Assembly (NCBI RefSeq): GCF_002088275.1
Contig: NZ_AQQS01000001.1
Span: forward strand, 124,001 to 188,000
Source of the DNA: Aurantimonas sp. 22II-16-19i
GTDB taxonomy: Bacteria; Pseudomonadota; Alphaproteobacteria; Rhizobiales; Rhizobiaceae
Length of the DNA stretch: 64,000 bases
Direction of reading: 5' to 3'
Shown: positions 45,232 through 55,344 of the stretch, in pieces
Numbering within the stretch: position 1 is the first letter of the stretch
Layout: every line of letters starts with the position of its first letter
Translations under genes and position numbers: made by a program
Notes under the pieces: generated by a model
Told to the model about the DNA's origin: nothing
The model's database searches: none
Seen by the model: only the letters and a program-made list of their open reading frames with translations

Positions 45232-46338
45232 TCACAGCGCGCCGCTGCGCTGCTGGATCATCATGAAGGTGTCGAAGTTGTATTCGGCGAGCTGCTCCCA
45301 GAGATAGCTCTCCGCCCGGAACGCCGCCTGGCTGTCGTAAAGCGTCTTGAACTCGGCGTTTTCCGCCGCGATCTTCTGCATGACCTCCTCGGAGGCCTGG
45401 AAGCTCGCCTGCAGGATCTCCTGGGTGAAGGGGCGCAGCTGCGCGCCCTCGCCGACGAGGCGCTTGATCGCCTTGGGGTTTTCCCAGTCGTAGGTCGCCA
45501 GCATGTGGCCGTTGGCCGCCTCGCAGGCCGCCTTGACGATGGCCTGGTAGGGCTTGGGCAGCGCGTTCCACGTGTCGAGGGTGATCATCGCGTGGGTGGC
45601 GGCGCCGCCCTCCCACCAGGCGGGATAGTAGTAGTAGGGCGCGACCTTCACGAAGCCGAGCTTCTCGTCGTCATAGGGGCCGACGAACTCCACCGCGTCC
45701 AGCGTGCCCTTTTCCAGCGCGGCATAGATGTCGCCGGCAGGAATCTGCTGCGGCACCACGCCGAGCTTGGCCATCACCTGGCCGGCAAGGCCGGCGATGC
45801 GCATCTTCAGGCCCCTCATGTCGTCGAGGGCGTTGATCTCCTTGCGATACCAGCCGCCCATCTGGGCCCCGGTGTTGCCGGCGGGGCGCGCGAAGATGCC
45901 CTGCTTTTCGAAGAAGGCGTCGAGCAGTTCGTTGCCGCCGCCCTGGTCGAACCAGGCATTCTGCTGGCGGGCGTTCAGCATGAACGGCACCGTGGTGCCG
46001 AAGGCGAAGGCCGGGTTCTTGCCGACGTAGTAATACGATGCCGTATGCCCCATCTCGACGGTGCCGCTCTGCACCGCGTCGAGCACCTGGCCGCCGGGGA
46101 CGATCTCGCCGGCGGCGAAGGTCTGGATCTCGAACTGGCCGTCGGTCATCTCCCGCACATAGTCGGCGATGTACCTGGCCGCGCCGAAGAGAGCCGGAAG
46201 CGAGTTCGGGAAGGACGAGATGCAGCGCCACTGGAGCTTCGGATTGCTCTGGGCGATGGCCGGGGCCGCAAGGGTCGAGGCGGCACCGAAGCCGGCGGCG
46301 CCGGTGGCGACACCGCGGATGAATTTGCGTCTGTCCAT
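45232..46338 (-). CDS. TRAP transporter substrate-binding protein, TakP-like
   Basis: This 368-residue periplasmic protein has a Tat-type signal ([28 protein letters not shown]) and the DctP-family pattern: [92 protein letters not shown]. The set matches TakP of Rhodobacter, which binds 2-keto acids. No DctQ or DctM membrane subunit is adjacent. A paralogue is encoded at 50-51 kb. The start is ATG 46338 rather than the longer frame. It is transcribed opposite the adjacent autotransporter. Confidence 0.9.
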   Translation of the reverse strand: MDRRKFIRGVATGAAGFGAASTLAAPAIAQSNPKLQWRCISSFPNSLPALFGAARYIADYVREMTDGQFEIQTFAAGEIVPGGQVLDAVQSGTVEMGHTASYYYVGKNPAFAFGTTVPFMLNARQQNAWFDQGGGNELLDAFFEKQGIFARPAGNTGAQMGGWYRKEINALDDMRGLKMRIAGLAGQVMAKLGVVPQQIPAGDIYAALEKGTLDAVEFVGPYDDEKLGFVKVAPYYYYPAWWEGGAATHAMITLDTWNALPKPYQAIVKAACEAANGHMLATYDWENPKAIKRLVGEGAQLRPFTQEILQASFQASEEVMQKIAAENAEFKTLYDSQAAFRAESYLWEQLAEYNFDTFMMIQQRSGAL

Positions 46339-46557
46339 TTTGGTCTCATTCCCGAACAAAGCGACGCCGCCCAAGGGGCGGCGATGAGATTCCGATCAGC
46401 GGCCGAAGCCGAATTCTCGCGCGACCATATGCACCGCTGACGAAAAAGCAACACACGGCGTGGAACGGCGCAAACGCGGCGCATTCGAGGCAATTGTGTC
46501 ATCCCTGTGTCATGCGGGCGCCCTAACCGGCGAGCCTCGAATGTCAGGGGGCTCATC

Positions 46558-49500
46558 ATGTTCAGATTCGTCGCAGGCGTCAGCCTGATCGCCATCACGG
46601 CTGCTCTCGGGGCGGCGCCCACGGCCGCCCGGGCGGACAGCTTCAGCGTCGAAGCCGGCACCGAGACCGCTGCCCAGGCCGTCACCGGCACCGATACGGG
46701 CAACGTCGCGGCTGGTGCTGCCCTGATCGTCGACGGCGACGATGCGATCGTCTGGGAAGGCCCCTCCGCCGGCGTCGTCGTCACCAATGCCGGCACGATC
46801 TCGTCCACCGACGATCGCGGCATCGACACCGACGAGGCCAGCGGCTTCTTCACCCTGAACAATCTCGAGGGCGCGACGCTGTCGGCCGACAACGACGCCT
46901 TCCGCATCGGCGACGACGGCGTCGTCACGGTCGTCGTCAGCAACGCGGGCACGATCACCTCGGCGGGCGGTCAGGCGATCGATTTCGGCTCGCTCGAATC
47001 GCCGGACGCCTCGATCACCATCGTCAACACCGCCACCGGCGTCATCGAAGCCGAGGACAACGACGCGATCCGGCCTGGCTCCGGCACCATCGTCATCGAC
47101 AATGCCGGGCTGATCGACACCACGGCGGGCACCGACCGCGCCATCAATGTCGAGAACTACACCGACATCGTCTCGCTGGTGATCACGAACCAAGAAGGTG
47201 GCACGATCGTCTCGATGGGCGACACGATCCGCATCACCGAAGACGACGACGATGCCGACACGGGCGCGGCAACAGGATCCTTCGTCATCGACAATGCCGG
47301 CGTGATCGCCTCCGTCGGTACCGGCGACGACAACGGGCAGGCGCTGGACCTGAACGGCCTCGAGTCCGATACCACCGGTGCGACGATCATCAACCGCGAG
47401 ACCGGGGCGATTTCCGCCGCCGACGCCGACGCGATCCGCCCCGGCGCCAACGCCACGGTGGAGAATTCCGGCACGATCTTCGGCGGCGCCGCCGATCCGG
47501 ACGACGGCAATGACGGCATCGACTTCCAGGACGATGCCGGCGGCACGGTCATCAACCATGCGACCGGCACGATCACCGGCACCCGCCACGGCATCACCGG
47601 CGACGAGGCGGTCACCATCGCCAATGACGGCACCATCACCGGCCTCGACGGTTCGGGCGTCAACATCGACAACGGCATCTTCGACCCCGACAACGACGAG
47701 AGCGTCATCGGGTCGAACGGCACGGTCTTCGTCACCAATACCGGGACGATCACCGGGACGGCCAATGGCGCCGACGGCGACGGCATCGACGTCGACGGCC
47801 TTCTCTCCCTTCAGAACTCCGGCACGGTCGAGGCGGTCGGAACCTCCGGGGAATCGATCAACGAGGCGCTCGCCATCGGCGGCGGCACGATCGTCAACCG
47901 TGCCACCGGCGTGATCCGCGCGCCCGGCCGGGCGATCACCGTCGACGACAGCGACCTCGGCGACGCGGTCGGCGCGACCACCATCGACAATGCCGGCCGG
48001 ATCGAGGGCGGCACCGACGGCGCCATCAAGATCACCGGCAGCTATGCCGACACGCTGATCAACACCGGCACGATCGTCGGCGACGTCGATCTCGGCGGCG
48101 GCGACGATGTGGTGGTCATGGACACCGGCGCGACGATGGACGGCATCGTCGACGGCAATGACGGCGCGGACTCCGTCAGTCTCGTCGGCACCGGCGCCGC
48201 CACTCTCTTCGACACCCGCAATGTCGAGACGCTGAACGTGGTTGGCGGCAGCTGGACCGTCGACAGCGACCAGAGCTTCGTGTCCGGTACGACGATCGCT
48301 TCCGGCGCCGCGCTCACCGTCGATGCGGGCCTCGCCAGCATGGTCACGGTGGGCAGCGGGGCATTCCTCGCCGGCACCGGCACCGTCTCCGGCCTTGATG
48401 CCTCCGGCACCGTCAGCCCCGGCGACACCGACGGCGCGGTCGCCACGCTTTCCGTCGACGGCGATGCGAGCTTCAATCCGGGCTCGACCTATGTCGTCGA
48501 CATTTCCGGCACGACGTCCGACCAGATCGCCGTCTCGGGCACCGCGACGCTCGGCGGCGGCACCGTCGAAGCCGGAACGCTCACCAATCCCGACGTCGCC
48601 TTCGTCATCCTCAGCGCCGCCGGCGGCGTCTCCGGCACGTTCGACAGCGTGACGGCCGACGAGGACTTCCTCTTCATCGACCCGACCCTCTTCTATGCGG
48701 CGACGAGCGTCACCCTCGGCCTCGAGCGCAACGCCACGTCCTTCGCCAGCTTGGCTGGCAGCGCCAACGGCCGCAGCGTCGCCAGCGCCATCGAGGCGGG
48801 CGGCACGGGCGATCTCTACGACGCTCTCCTCCGCCAGACGACGCAAGCAGACGCCGCCCGTGCCTTCGACCTCGCCTCGGGCGAGGTCTATGCCGGCATC
48901 GGCACCGCCTTGATCGGCGCCGGCGAGACGAGCGGCGACCTGATCCTGCAGCACCTTCGAGCCAGCCGGGCAGGCAGCGCCGCAACGGGAACGCCGCCCC
49001 TCGCCTATGGCGAAGAGACCGGTCCCGACGGCACGTTCGCCGGCTTCGGCTATCCGGCGCAGCCGAGCCTCGGCGGGGTGCAACTCTGGGGCGCCGGCTA
49101 TGGTGACTGGACGGACTATTCGGGCAACGGCGTCGCCGATCTCGATGCCAAGACCGGCGGCTTCCTCGCCGGCGTCGACGGCATGATCGGCGACTGGTCG
49201 GTCGGCATCGCCGGCGGCTATTCCCGCACCGACATCGACGCCGACGGGCTCGCCAGCAGCGCCGATGCCGACAGCTACCAGATCGCCCTCTATGGCGGCC
49301 GCAGCTTCGGGGCGGTCAATCTCGGCCTCGGCGGGTCCTACGCCACCCACGACATCGACGTGTCGCGGTCGCTCGCCTTCCCCGGCTTCTCGAATGCCCT
49401 GTCGGCCGGAATCGATGCCGACAGCCTGCGGCTGTTCGGCGAGGTCAGCACTGACATGACGGTCGGCGGAGTGGCCCTGCAACCCTTCGCCGGTCTGTCC

Positions 49501-49893
49501 TGGACGCACTTCTCCCTCGACGACTTCACCGAGACCGGTGGCTCGGCCGCACTGCGCGGCGAGGGCTACGACCAGGACGTCGGCGCCTCCACCCTCGGCG
49601 TCCGGCTTGCGACGTCCTTCGAGGCGAACGGCATGACGGTTTCGCCGCGGGCGACGCTCGGCTGGCGCCATGCCTTCGGCGATACCGATCCGGACGTCGC
49701 GCTCTCCTTCGTCGACACCGGCGCCGACTTCGCCGTCAACGGCGCGGCGATTTCCGAGAATGCGGCGATCGTCGAGGCGGGCGTCGACGTCGAGGTGGCG
49801 CCGAATGCCACCCTCGGCCTCAGCTATCGCGGCAACTTCGGCGAGGACGCCACCAGCAACGGCGTCACCGGCCGGTTCGCCGTGAGGTTCTGA
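46558..49893 (+). CDS. autotransporter with beta-helix passenger
   Basis: The 1111-residue exported protein begins with a signal peptide (LIAITAALGAAPTAARA). The passenger (about residues 30-680) is built from repeats with a NAGTI/NTGTI/NSGTI core, e.g. NAGTISS, NAGTITSAG, NTGTITGT and NTGTIVGD, typical of a beta-helical stalk. It is low in Cys and basic residues and rich in Asp, Gly and Thr. The C-terminal ~270 residues form the autotransporter beta-barrel (GGVQLWGAGYGDWTDYSG onward), ending GRFAVRF with the terminal Phe needed by the BAM machinery. AGGGGG precedes the ATG. The function may be adhesion, and no protease triad is evident. Confidence 0.9.
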   Translation: MFRFVAGVSLIAITAALGAAPTAARADSFSVEAGTETAAQAVTGTDTGNVAAGAALIVDGDDAIVWEGPSAGVVVTNAGTISSTDDRGIDTDEASGFFTLNNLEGATLSADNDAFRIGDDGVVTVVVSNAGTITSAGGQAIDFGSLESPDASITIVNTATGVIEAEDNDAIRPGSGTIVIDNAGLIDTTAGTDRAINVENYTDIVSLVITNQEGGTIVSMGDTIRITEDDDDADTGAATGSFVIDNAGVIASVGTGDDNGQALDLNGLESDTTGATIINRETGAISAADADAIRPGANATVENSGTIFGGAADPDDGNDGIDFQDDAGGTVINHATGTITGTRHGITGDEAVTIANDGTITGLDGSGVNIDNGIFDPDNDESVIGSNGTVFVTNTGTITGTANGADGDGIDVDGLLSLQNSGTVEAVGTSGESINEALAIGGGTIVNRATGVIRAPGRAITVDDSDLGDAVGATTIDNAGRIEGGTDGAIKITGSYADTLINTGTIVGDVDLGGGDDVVVMDTGATMDGIVDGNDGADSVSLVGTGAATLFDTRNVETLNVVGGSWTVDSDQSFVSGTTIASGAALTVDAGLASMVTVGSGAFLAGTGTVSGLDASGTVSPGDTDGAVATLSVDGDASFNPGSTYVVDISGTTSDQIAVSGTATLGGGTVEAGTLTNPDVAFVILSAAGGVSGTFDSVTADEDFLFIDPTLFYAATSVTLGLERNATSFASLAGSANGRSVASAIEAGGTGDLYDALLRQTTQADAARAFDLASGEVYAGIGTALIGAGETSGDLILQHLRASRAGSAATGTPPLAYGEETGPDGTFAGFGYPAQPSLGGVQLWGAGYGDWTDYSGNGVADLDAKTGGFLAGVDGMIGDWSVGIAGGYSRTDIDADGLASSADADSYQIALYGGRSFGAVNLGLGGSYATHDIDVSRSLAFPGFSNALSAGIDADSLRLFGEVSTDMTVGGVALQPFAGLSWTHFSLDDFTETGGSAALRGEGYDQDVGASTLGVRLATSFEANGMTVSPRATLGWRHAFGDTDPDVALSFVDTGADFAVNGAAISENAAIVEAGVDVEVAPNATLGLSYRGNFGEDATSNGVTGRFAVRF

Positions 49894-49939
49894 ACGGCGC
49901 CGAGAGACCGGGAGGCGCTGGGCGACCAGCGCCTCCGCA

Positions 49940-49979
49940 AAACGAAACAGGCCGCCCCTCGGGGCGGCCTGTTTCGTTT
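49940..49979. terminator. bidirectional Rho-independent terminator between autotransporter and TRAP gene
   Basis: A near-perfect 18-bp inverted repeat (AAACGAAACAGGCCGCCC with its complement) with a short CTCG loop has A-rich left and T-rich right ends, so it can serve both converging genes. It lies 47 bases after the autotransporter stop and 63 before the end of the minus-strand TRAP gene. Confidence 0.9.
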
Positions 49980-50042
49980 GGTTGCTCGCGGCCCTCGGCC
50001 CGCCCGTCAAGCGCGCCGAGATTCGTTGCGGCTCGGTGAGGC

Positions 50043-51236
<1,194 letters not shown>

Positions 51237-51362
51237 TTAGCTTTGTGAGCGGCTGAAGAAAAGCAGGCGCCCGACAATCGGCGCGGGTATTTCGCCGGGC
51301 GGGCTTCCGGGAACCGCCGGCGCGAGCTATCTGCCGCAGGACCACCGCAGAAGAGTAGCCCG

Positions 51363-52121
51363 ATGACCGCCGCCTCCCCCCTCGTCGCCGTACCGGCCGA
51401 CATCCGCGAGTTCCAGAACTATCGCTGGCACGCCAGCCCCGACACCTATCTGAAGGCGCTCCTGCGGGTCGCCGGCGCGACGCCGGTCATCGTCCCGGCG
51501 ATGGCGGAGGAGATCGACCTCGCCGCGATCCTCGACCGGGTCGACGGGGTGATGACGACCGGCTCGGCCTCCAACGTCCATCCCTCCCGCTACGGCGCCG
51601 AGCCGTCGCCCTCCTACGAGCCCTTCGACACCGACCGCGACGACCTGACGGATCGGCTGATCCGGGAGGCGCTGCGGCGCGGCCTGCCGCTTCTGGCGAT
51701 CTGCCGGGGCCACCAGGAGCTGAACGTCGCCTTCGGCGGCACACTGGCGACCGAGATCCAGGAGATCGATGGCCGCATGGACCACCGCGCCATCACCCAC
51801 GAGGACCAGCGGGAGCGCTATGCCACCCGCCACGAGGTGGCGGTCACCGCCGGCGGGCTGCTCGCCTCGATCGTCGGGACCCCGGAGATCCGGGTGAACT
51901 CGCTGCACCGCCAGGCGATCGACCGGCTCGGCGAAGGGCTGACGGTGGAGGCGAGCGCGCCCGACGGCACGGTCGAGGCGATCTCCGTCGAGGGTGCGAA
52001 GGGCTTCGTCCTCGGCGTGCAGTGGCATCCCGAATTCTGGGCCGAGAACGACGCGCCGTCGGCGGCGATCTTCGAGGCCTTCGGCGCCGCCTGCCGGGCT
52101 TATCGCGACCGGCGCGACTGA
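51363..52121 (+). CDS. gamma-glutamyl-GABA hydrolase-family (C26) protein
   Basis: The 252-residue class I glutamine amidotransferase-like hydrolase is of the PuuD type. It has the nucleophile Cys114 in LAICRGHQELNVAFGG and the catalytic pair in VQWHPEF. Relatives hydrolyse gamma-glutamyl-GABA in putrescine degradation or cleave gamma-glutamyl peptides. The ornithine decarboxylase gene at 57 kb makes putrescine, but no putrescine catabolic genes are in this window, so the link is speculative. ATG 51363 has AGAGTAG upstream. Confidence 0.88.
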   Translation: MTAASPLVAVPADIREFQNYRWHASPDTYLKALLRVAGATPVIVPAMAEEIDLAAILDRVDGVMTTGSASNVHPSRYGAEPSPSYEPFDTDRDDLTDRLIREALRRGLPLLAICRGHQELNVAFGGTLATEIQEIDGRMDHRAITHEDQRERYATRHEVAVTAGGLLASIVGTPEIRVNSLHRQAIDRLGEGLTVEASAPDGTVEAISVEGAKGFVLGVQWHPEFWAENDAPSAAIFEAFGAACRAYRDRRD

Positions 52122-52179
52122 GCGCGCGCGCCGCAGCGCCGGCAGAGCGCCGTCGGCATCGTCGTCATCGTCACCGCCG

Positions 52180-53376
52180 TCACAGCGTCGTCAGCGCACC
52201 GCCCAGAAGCCCGATGCCGACGAGGGTGAGGAGCACCGCGCCGAGAATCTCGAGGCCGAGGCCCACCAGGGCGGCGCGGCGGGCATGGCGCCCCGCCCGC
52301 TCGACGGCACTGCGGGCGAGGACGGCGAAGGTCGCCAGCGCCGAGACGGTGATCGCGGTGCCCGCCGCCATGGCGAAGACCGAGACGAGGCCGCCGAGAT
52401 AGAGCTGGTTGAGCAGCGCGAAGGTCAGGACCACGATGGCGCCGGCGCAGGGGCGAAGCCCGACCGATGCGATCAGCGCCGCAGCCGTCTTCAGCGTCAG
52501 TGGCCGGCGCAGCTGCGCGGGATCGGCGATGTGCTGGCGGCCGCAGCCGCAGTCGTCGGCCGCCTCGTCGCAGACGACGCCGGCCGGCAGCGCCTCGGCC
52601 GCCCGCATCGTCGGCGCCCTCGCCTCACCCGGCGCGGCGAAGGCCAGCGTGCCCATCGCCGAGCCCTCGCCCGCGGTCGACAGGCGCCGCATCGACGCCC
52701 CCCGCACCGACGAACCGAAGCGCGCAAAGGGCCGCCACTGGCGCGCCAGCTTGACCAGCGCCCGCGCGAGCAGCGCCAGGCCGAAGAGGACGACGAGGCC
52801 ATAGGAGGCGATCTCCAGCCAGTCGGTCGCGTCGGTCATCGAGATGCCGGTGCCGCGCAGGACATACCAGCCGGCGCCGACGACCAGGATTGCCGTGATC
52901 GCCTGCATCAGCGACGAGGCGATGGCGAGGCCGACGCCGCGCCGGAGCTCCGCCCGGCTCGCCAGCATGTAGGAGGAGATCACAGCCTTGCCGTGTCCGG
53001 GGCCTGCTGCGTGGAAGATGCCGTAGGCAAACGAGATCCCGACGAGGAGGACAAGCGCGCCGTCGCCGCGCTTCAGCCCGACCAGCGCCTCGCGCAGCGC
53101 CGAGAAGAACTCCCGCTGCTTCTCGGCGATCAGGACGAAGAGCCCGGAGAAGAGGCCGTTGCCGGGCGTCGTGATGGCGTCCGAGGTGCCGATGCCGATC
53201 GAGGAACGGGCGAGGGCCGGATCGCTCGCCACGCAGACCGCGAGGCCGGCCGCAAGGCACAGCAAGGCGATCGCGCCGAGCCGCCGGAACGGCCCCGCCT
53301 CGCGCGCCGCGGCCGACGCGGTCCCGCGCGGCCAGCGCGGCGACCGTCGGCCGCCGATCAGCTCGCCGCCTTGCAT
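52180..53376 (-). CDS. NicO-family nickel/cobalt transporter
   Basis: This 398-residue membrane protein has an N-terminal hydrophobic signal-like helix and about six further helices. It shows the NicO pattern: YGIFHAAGPGHGKAVISSYML with the conserved HAAGPGHGK, and the second metal helix SVGLRPCAGAIVVLTFAL (RPC in place of HP). A cytoplasmic or periplasmic loop of about 90 residues contains CDEAADDCGCGRQH, a probable metal-binding patch. The start ATG overlaps the upstream DUF1007 gene by 19 bases. The direction of transport is not established. Confidence 0.88.
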   Translation of the reverse strand: MQGGELIGGRRSPRWPRGTASAAAREAGPFRRLGAIALLCLAAGLAVCVASDPALARSSIGIGTSDAITTPGNGLFSGLFVLIAEKQREFFSALREALVGLKRGDGALVLLVGISFAYGIFHAAGPGHGKAVISSYMLASRAELRRGVGLAIASSLMQAITAILVVGAGWYVLRGTGISMTDATDWLEIASYGLVVLFGLALLARALVKLARQWRPFARFGSSVRGASMRRLSTAGEGSAMGTLAFAAPGEARAPTMRAAEALPAGVVCDEAADDCGCGRQHIADPAQLRRPLTLKTAAALIASVGLRPCAGAIVVLTFALLNQLYLGGLVSVFAMAAGTAITVSALATFAVLARSAVERAGRHARRAALVGLGLEILGAVLLTLVGIGLLGGALTTL

Positions 53377-54032
53377 GACACCTCCAGGCGGGTGGCGAGG
53401 ATGTCGGCGTAGGCGTTCGCCTGGTCCTGCGGCACCTCCTCGTCCGGGCCGATCCCGGCGATCGTGTTCATCCAGGCCTTCGCCGCCTCGTCCTCGTCGG
53501 GAACGTGGATGGTCTTGACGCATCCGCCCGGCAGGTCGATCAGCTGGAAATCCTCGGCGCCCTTGAAGTCGAAGGCGACGAAGAAGCTCTCGTCGAAATT
53601 CGCGACCTTCACCGATTGCTTCGTCAGGTCGACCGGCTCGGCGACCGGCAGTTCGAAGAAGAAGATCAACTGGCCGTTCTCGAACAGCGTGTGGATCTTC
53701 TCCGGGGCCCCGAGCTTCACGTCACGGCTGCCGATCTCGGCGAAGGTGTAGAAGCCCCATTCGGCGATCGACTGGCGGACTGTCTCGCCGACGGCGTCGA
53801 GCTCCTCGGGATCGAGCGCGCCATTGGCGTTCTTGTCGAAATCGACGACGACGGAGGAGGAGAACAATTCGTCCATCCGCCAGACGTTGCGGATCGCCGT
53901 GAACGCCCCCGCCGCATCGCCGACGATCTCGACATGCGGCTCGACGAACACATGCGGATGGGCCAGTGCGGCCGTCGTGGCGCAGGATGCTGTCACCAGC
54001 GCCCCCATCCGTAAAACCAACCGGTTCAGCAA
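53358..54032 (-). CDS. DUF1007-family periplasmic protein
   Basis: The 224-residue protein has a signal peptide (LVLRMGALVTASCATTAALA) and the DUF1007 start HPHVFVEPHVEIVGD, followed by an EF-hand-like FDKNANGALDPEEL calcium-type loop. DUF1007 proteins are encoded next to nickel/cobalt transporters of the NicO/RcnA type, as here, and probably bind or deliver metal in the periplasm. The start is TTG 54032 with AAAGGGGA upstream; an ATG eight codons later would shorten the signal peptide. Its stop lies 19 bases inside the transporter gene, so the two form one operon. Confidence 0.83.
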   Translation of the reverse strand: MLNRLVLRMGALVTASCATTAALAHPHVFVEPHVEIVGDAAGAFTAIRNVWRMDELFSSSVVVDFDKNANGALDPEELDAVGETVRQSIAEWGFYTFAEIGSRDVKLGAPEKIHTLFENGQLIFFFELPVAEPVDLTKQSVKVANFDESFFVAFDFKGAEDFQLIDLPGGCVKTIHVPDEDEAAKAWMNTIAGIGPDEEVPQDQANAYADILATRLEVSCKAAS

Positions 54033-54456
54033 GACGATCCCCTTTCGAGCCGGAGCCTGAAGACCCCAGAACCATGGCCGAAATTTGAACGACCGGCTCC
54101 GGTCGAGCGCATCACTGTCGGCCTGCTGCAGGAATACATGCCAGCCGGTCCAAAACCGATCTCGAGGCGCTCTGGTCCGTTGACGGCGACTGCATGCGTT
54201 CCCCGGACCCCATGCGTTCCGCCGGATCGGGTCGACCGCACGATACGATTGACGCGAGGACACTCGCCCGGAACGAGGGCGGCGCATGGGTCGACGGACA
54301 GCACTTGTGGCATCCGGCCTGGGACGAGTCCGGCCAGCGTTCAGAATTCCCCGTGGGGCGTCATCGAGCTTGCGGCGGAACGGGTCGTTCTCGCCAGCCC
54401 CCTGGCAGGATCGCTCAAGCGAGTGGTTCCGGCGCTCGGCAGTCGCCTTCCCGGGC
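54033..54456. other. 424-base gap between DUF1007 and L,D-transpeptidase genes
   Basis: Both flanking genes are on the minus strand, so this region holds the promoter of the metal transport pair and the 3' end of the transpeptidase gene. Overlapping short frames in all directions have no family support. I saw no riboswitch fold that I could name (for example NiCo) and no repeat. Confidence 0.5.
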
Positions 54457-54975
54457 CTACCGCTCGACCAGGACCTGGGCGCCCACATGGACGCGTTCGT
54501 AGAGGTCCTTGACGTCGGCATTGCGCATGCGGAAGCAGCCGGACGAGGCGGCGCTGCCGATGGAGTTCGGCGAGTTGGTGCCGTGGATGCGATAGGCCGT
54601 CCAGCCGAGATTCATCGCCCGTTCGCCGAGCGGGTTCTTCGGGCCAGGACCGACGGATTGCGGCAGGCTGGCATTGCGCGCCCGCATGTCCGGCGTCGGG
54701 ATCCAGGTCGGGTTCGGCCGCTTCATCGACACCCAACTCCGGCCGAACCACTGCTCGCTCGGCTTGCCGACGGCGATGTCGTATTCGAGCGCGCGGCCGT
54801 TGCCGGTTAGGAGATAGAGCTTTCGCTCGGAAGTCCGGATGACGATGGTGCCCGGATCGCCAGGCGCGGCAAAGCTGGTCTCGCGCGGTCCCGAGCCGCC
54901 CTTGGCGAGCGCTGGCGCGGCGGGCGCCATCGCAAGGGTGGCGCAGAGGACGGCGGAGACGAGAAGATGGCGCAT
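54457..54975 (-). CDS. L,D-transpeptidase (YkuD domain)
   Basis: The 172-residue exported enzyme has a Sec signal peptide (LLVSAVLCATLAMAPAAPALA), then VIRTSERKLYLLTGNGRALEYDIAVG and the YkuD catalytic block YRIHGTNSPNSIGSAASSGCFRM with the active-site His and Cys in HGTN and SSGCFRM. It forms 3-3 crosslinks in peptidoglycan or anchors proteins to it. The length is close to the compact rhizobial family. It is monocistronic. Confidence 0.92.
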   Translation of the reverse strand: MRHLLVSAVLCATLAMAPAAPALAKGGSGPRETSFAAPGDPGTIVIRTSERKLYLLTGNGRALEYDIAVGKPSEQWFGRSWVSMKRPNPTWIPTPDMRARNASLPQSVGPGPKNPLGERAMNLGWTAYRIHGTNSPNSIGSAASSGCFRMRNADVKDLYERVHVGAQVLVER

Positions 54976-55244
54976 GGCGAGACCGTGTCACGGGATGGCT
55001 GAACGGCCGGTTAACGGCACGTTCCGGCCAGGATTGGGACATGTCCGCGCGGCGGGTTCAATCACCGGCCACGGGGCTCCAGAGCATTTGATGGGGAGGT
55101 GATGCCGTAAGGTCACGTGCCGCCGCGGCGCCCACGAAGCGATCGGCAGATGATCTTGGCAGCAGGCCTGGCGCTCAGCCGCGCCGGCCTCGTCACCACG
55201 CCCTGACGGGTCTTCTGCCTGACGGGCCGGACCCGCGGTCGCCG

Positions 55245-55344
55245 CTACTCGATCTTCGCCATCCCCAGCGGGACGGCGAATTCCTCGCACCAGATCCAGA
55301 CCTCGTTATAGCCGCGCCGCGCCTCGATCCCGCCTCGCCCCGCC
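55245..55344 (-). pseudogene. C-terminal remnant of a possibly DM13-like protein
   Basis: Directly after the LysR stop, a short minus-strand segment encodes RRGYNEVWIWCEEFAVPLGMAKIE then a stop. The pattern VxIWCxxFxVxxGxA with a single Cys near the end is typical of the end of electron-transfer DM13 domains. No start, signal peptide or upstream domain is present, so it would be a truncated relic. Chance translation cannot be excluded, as the segment is only about 30 codons. Confidence 0.35.
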
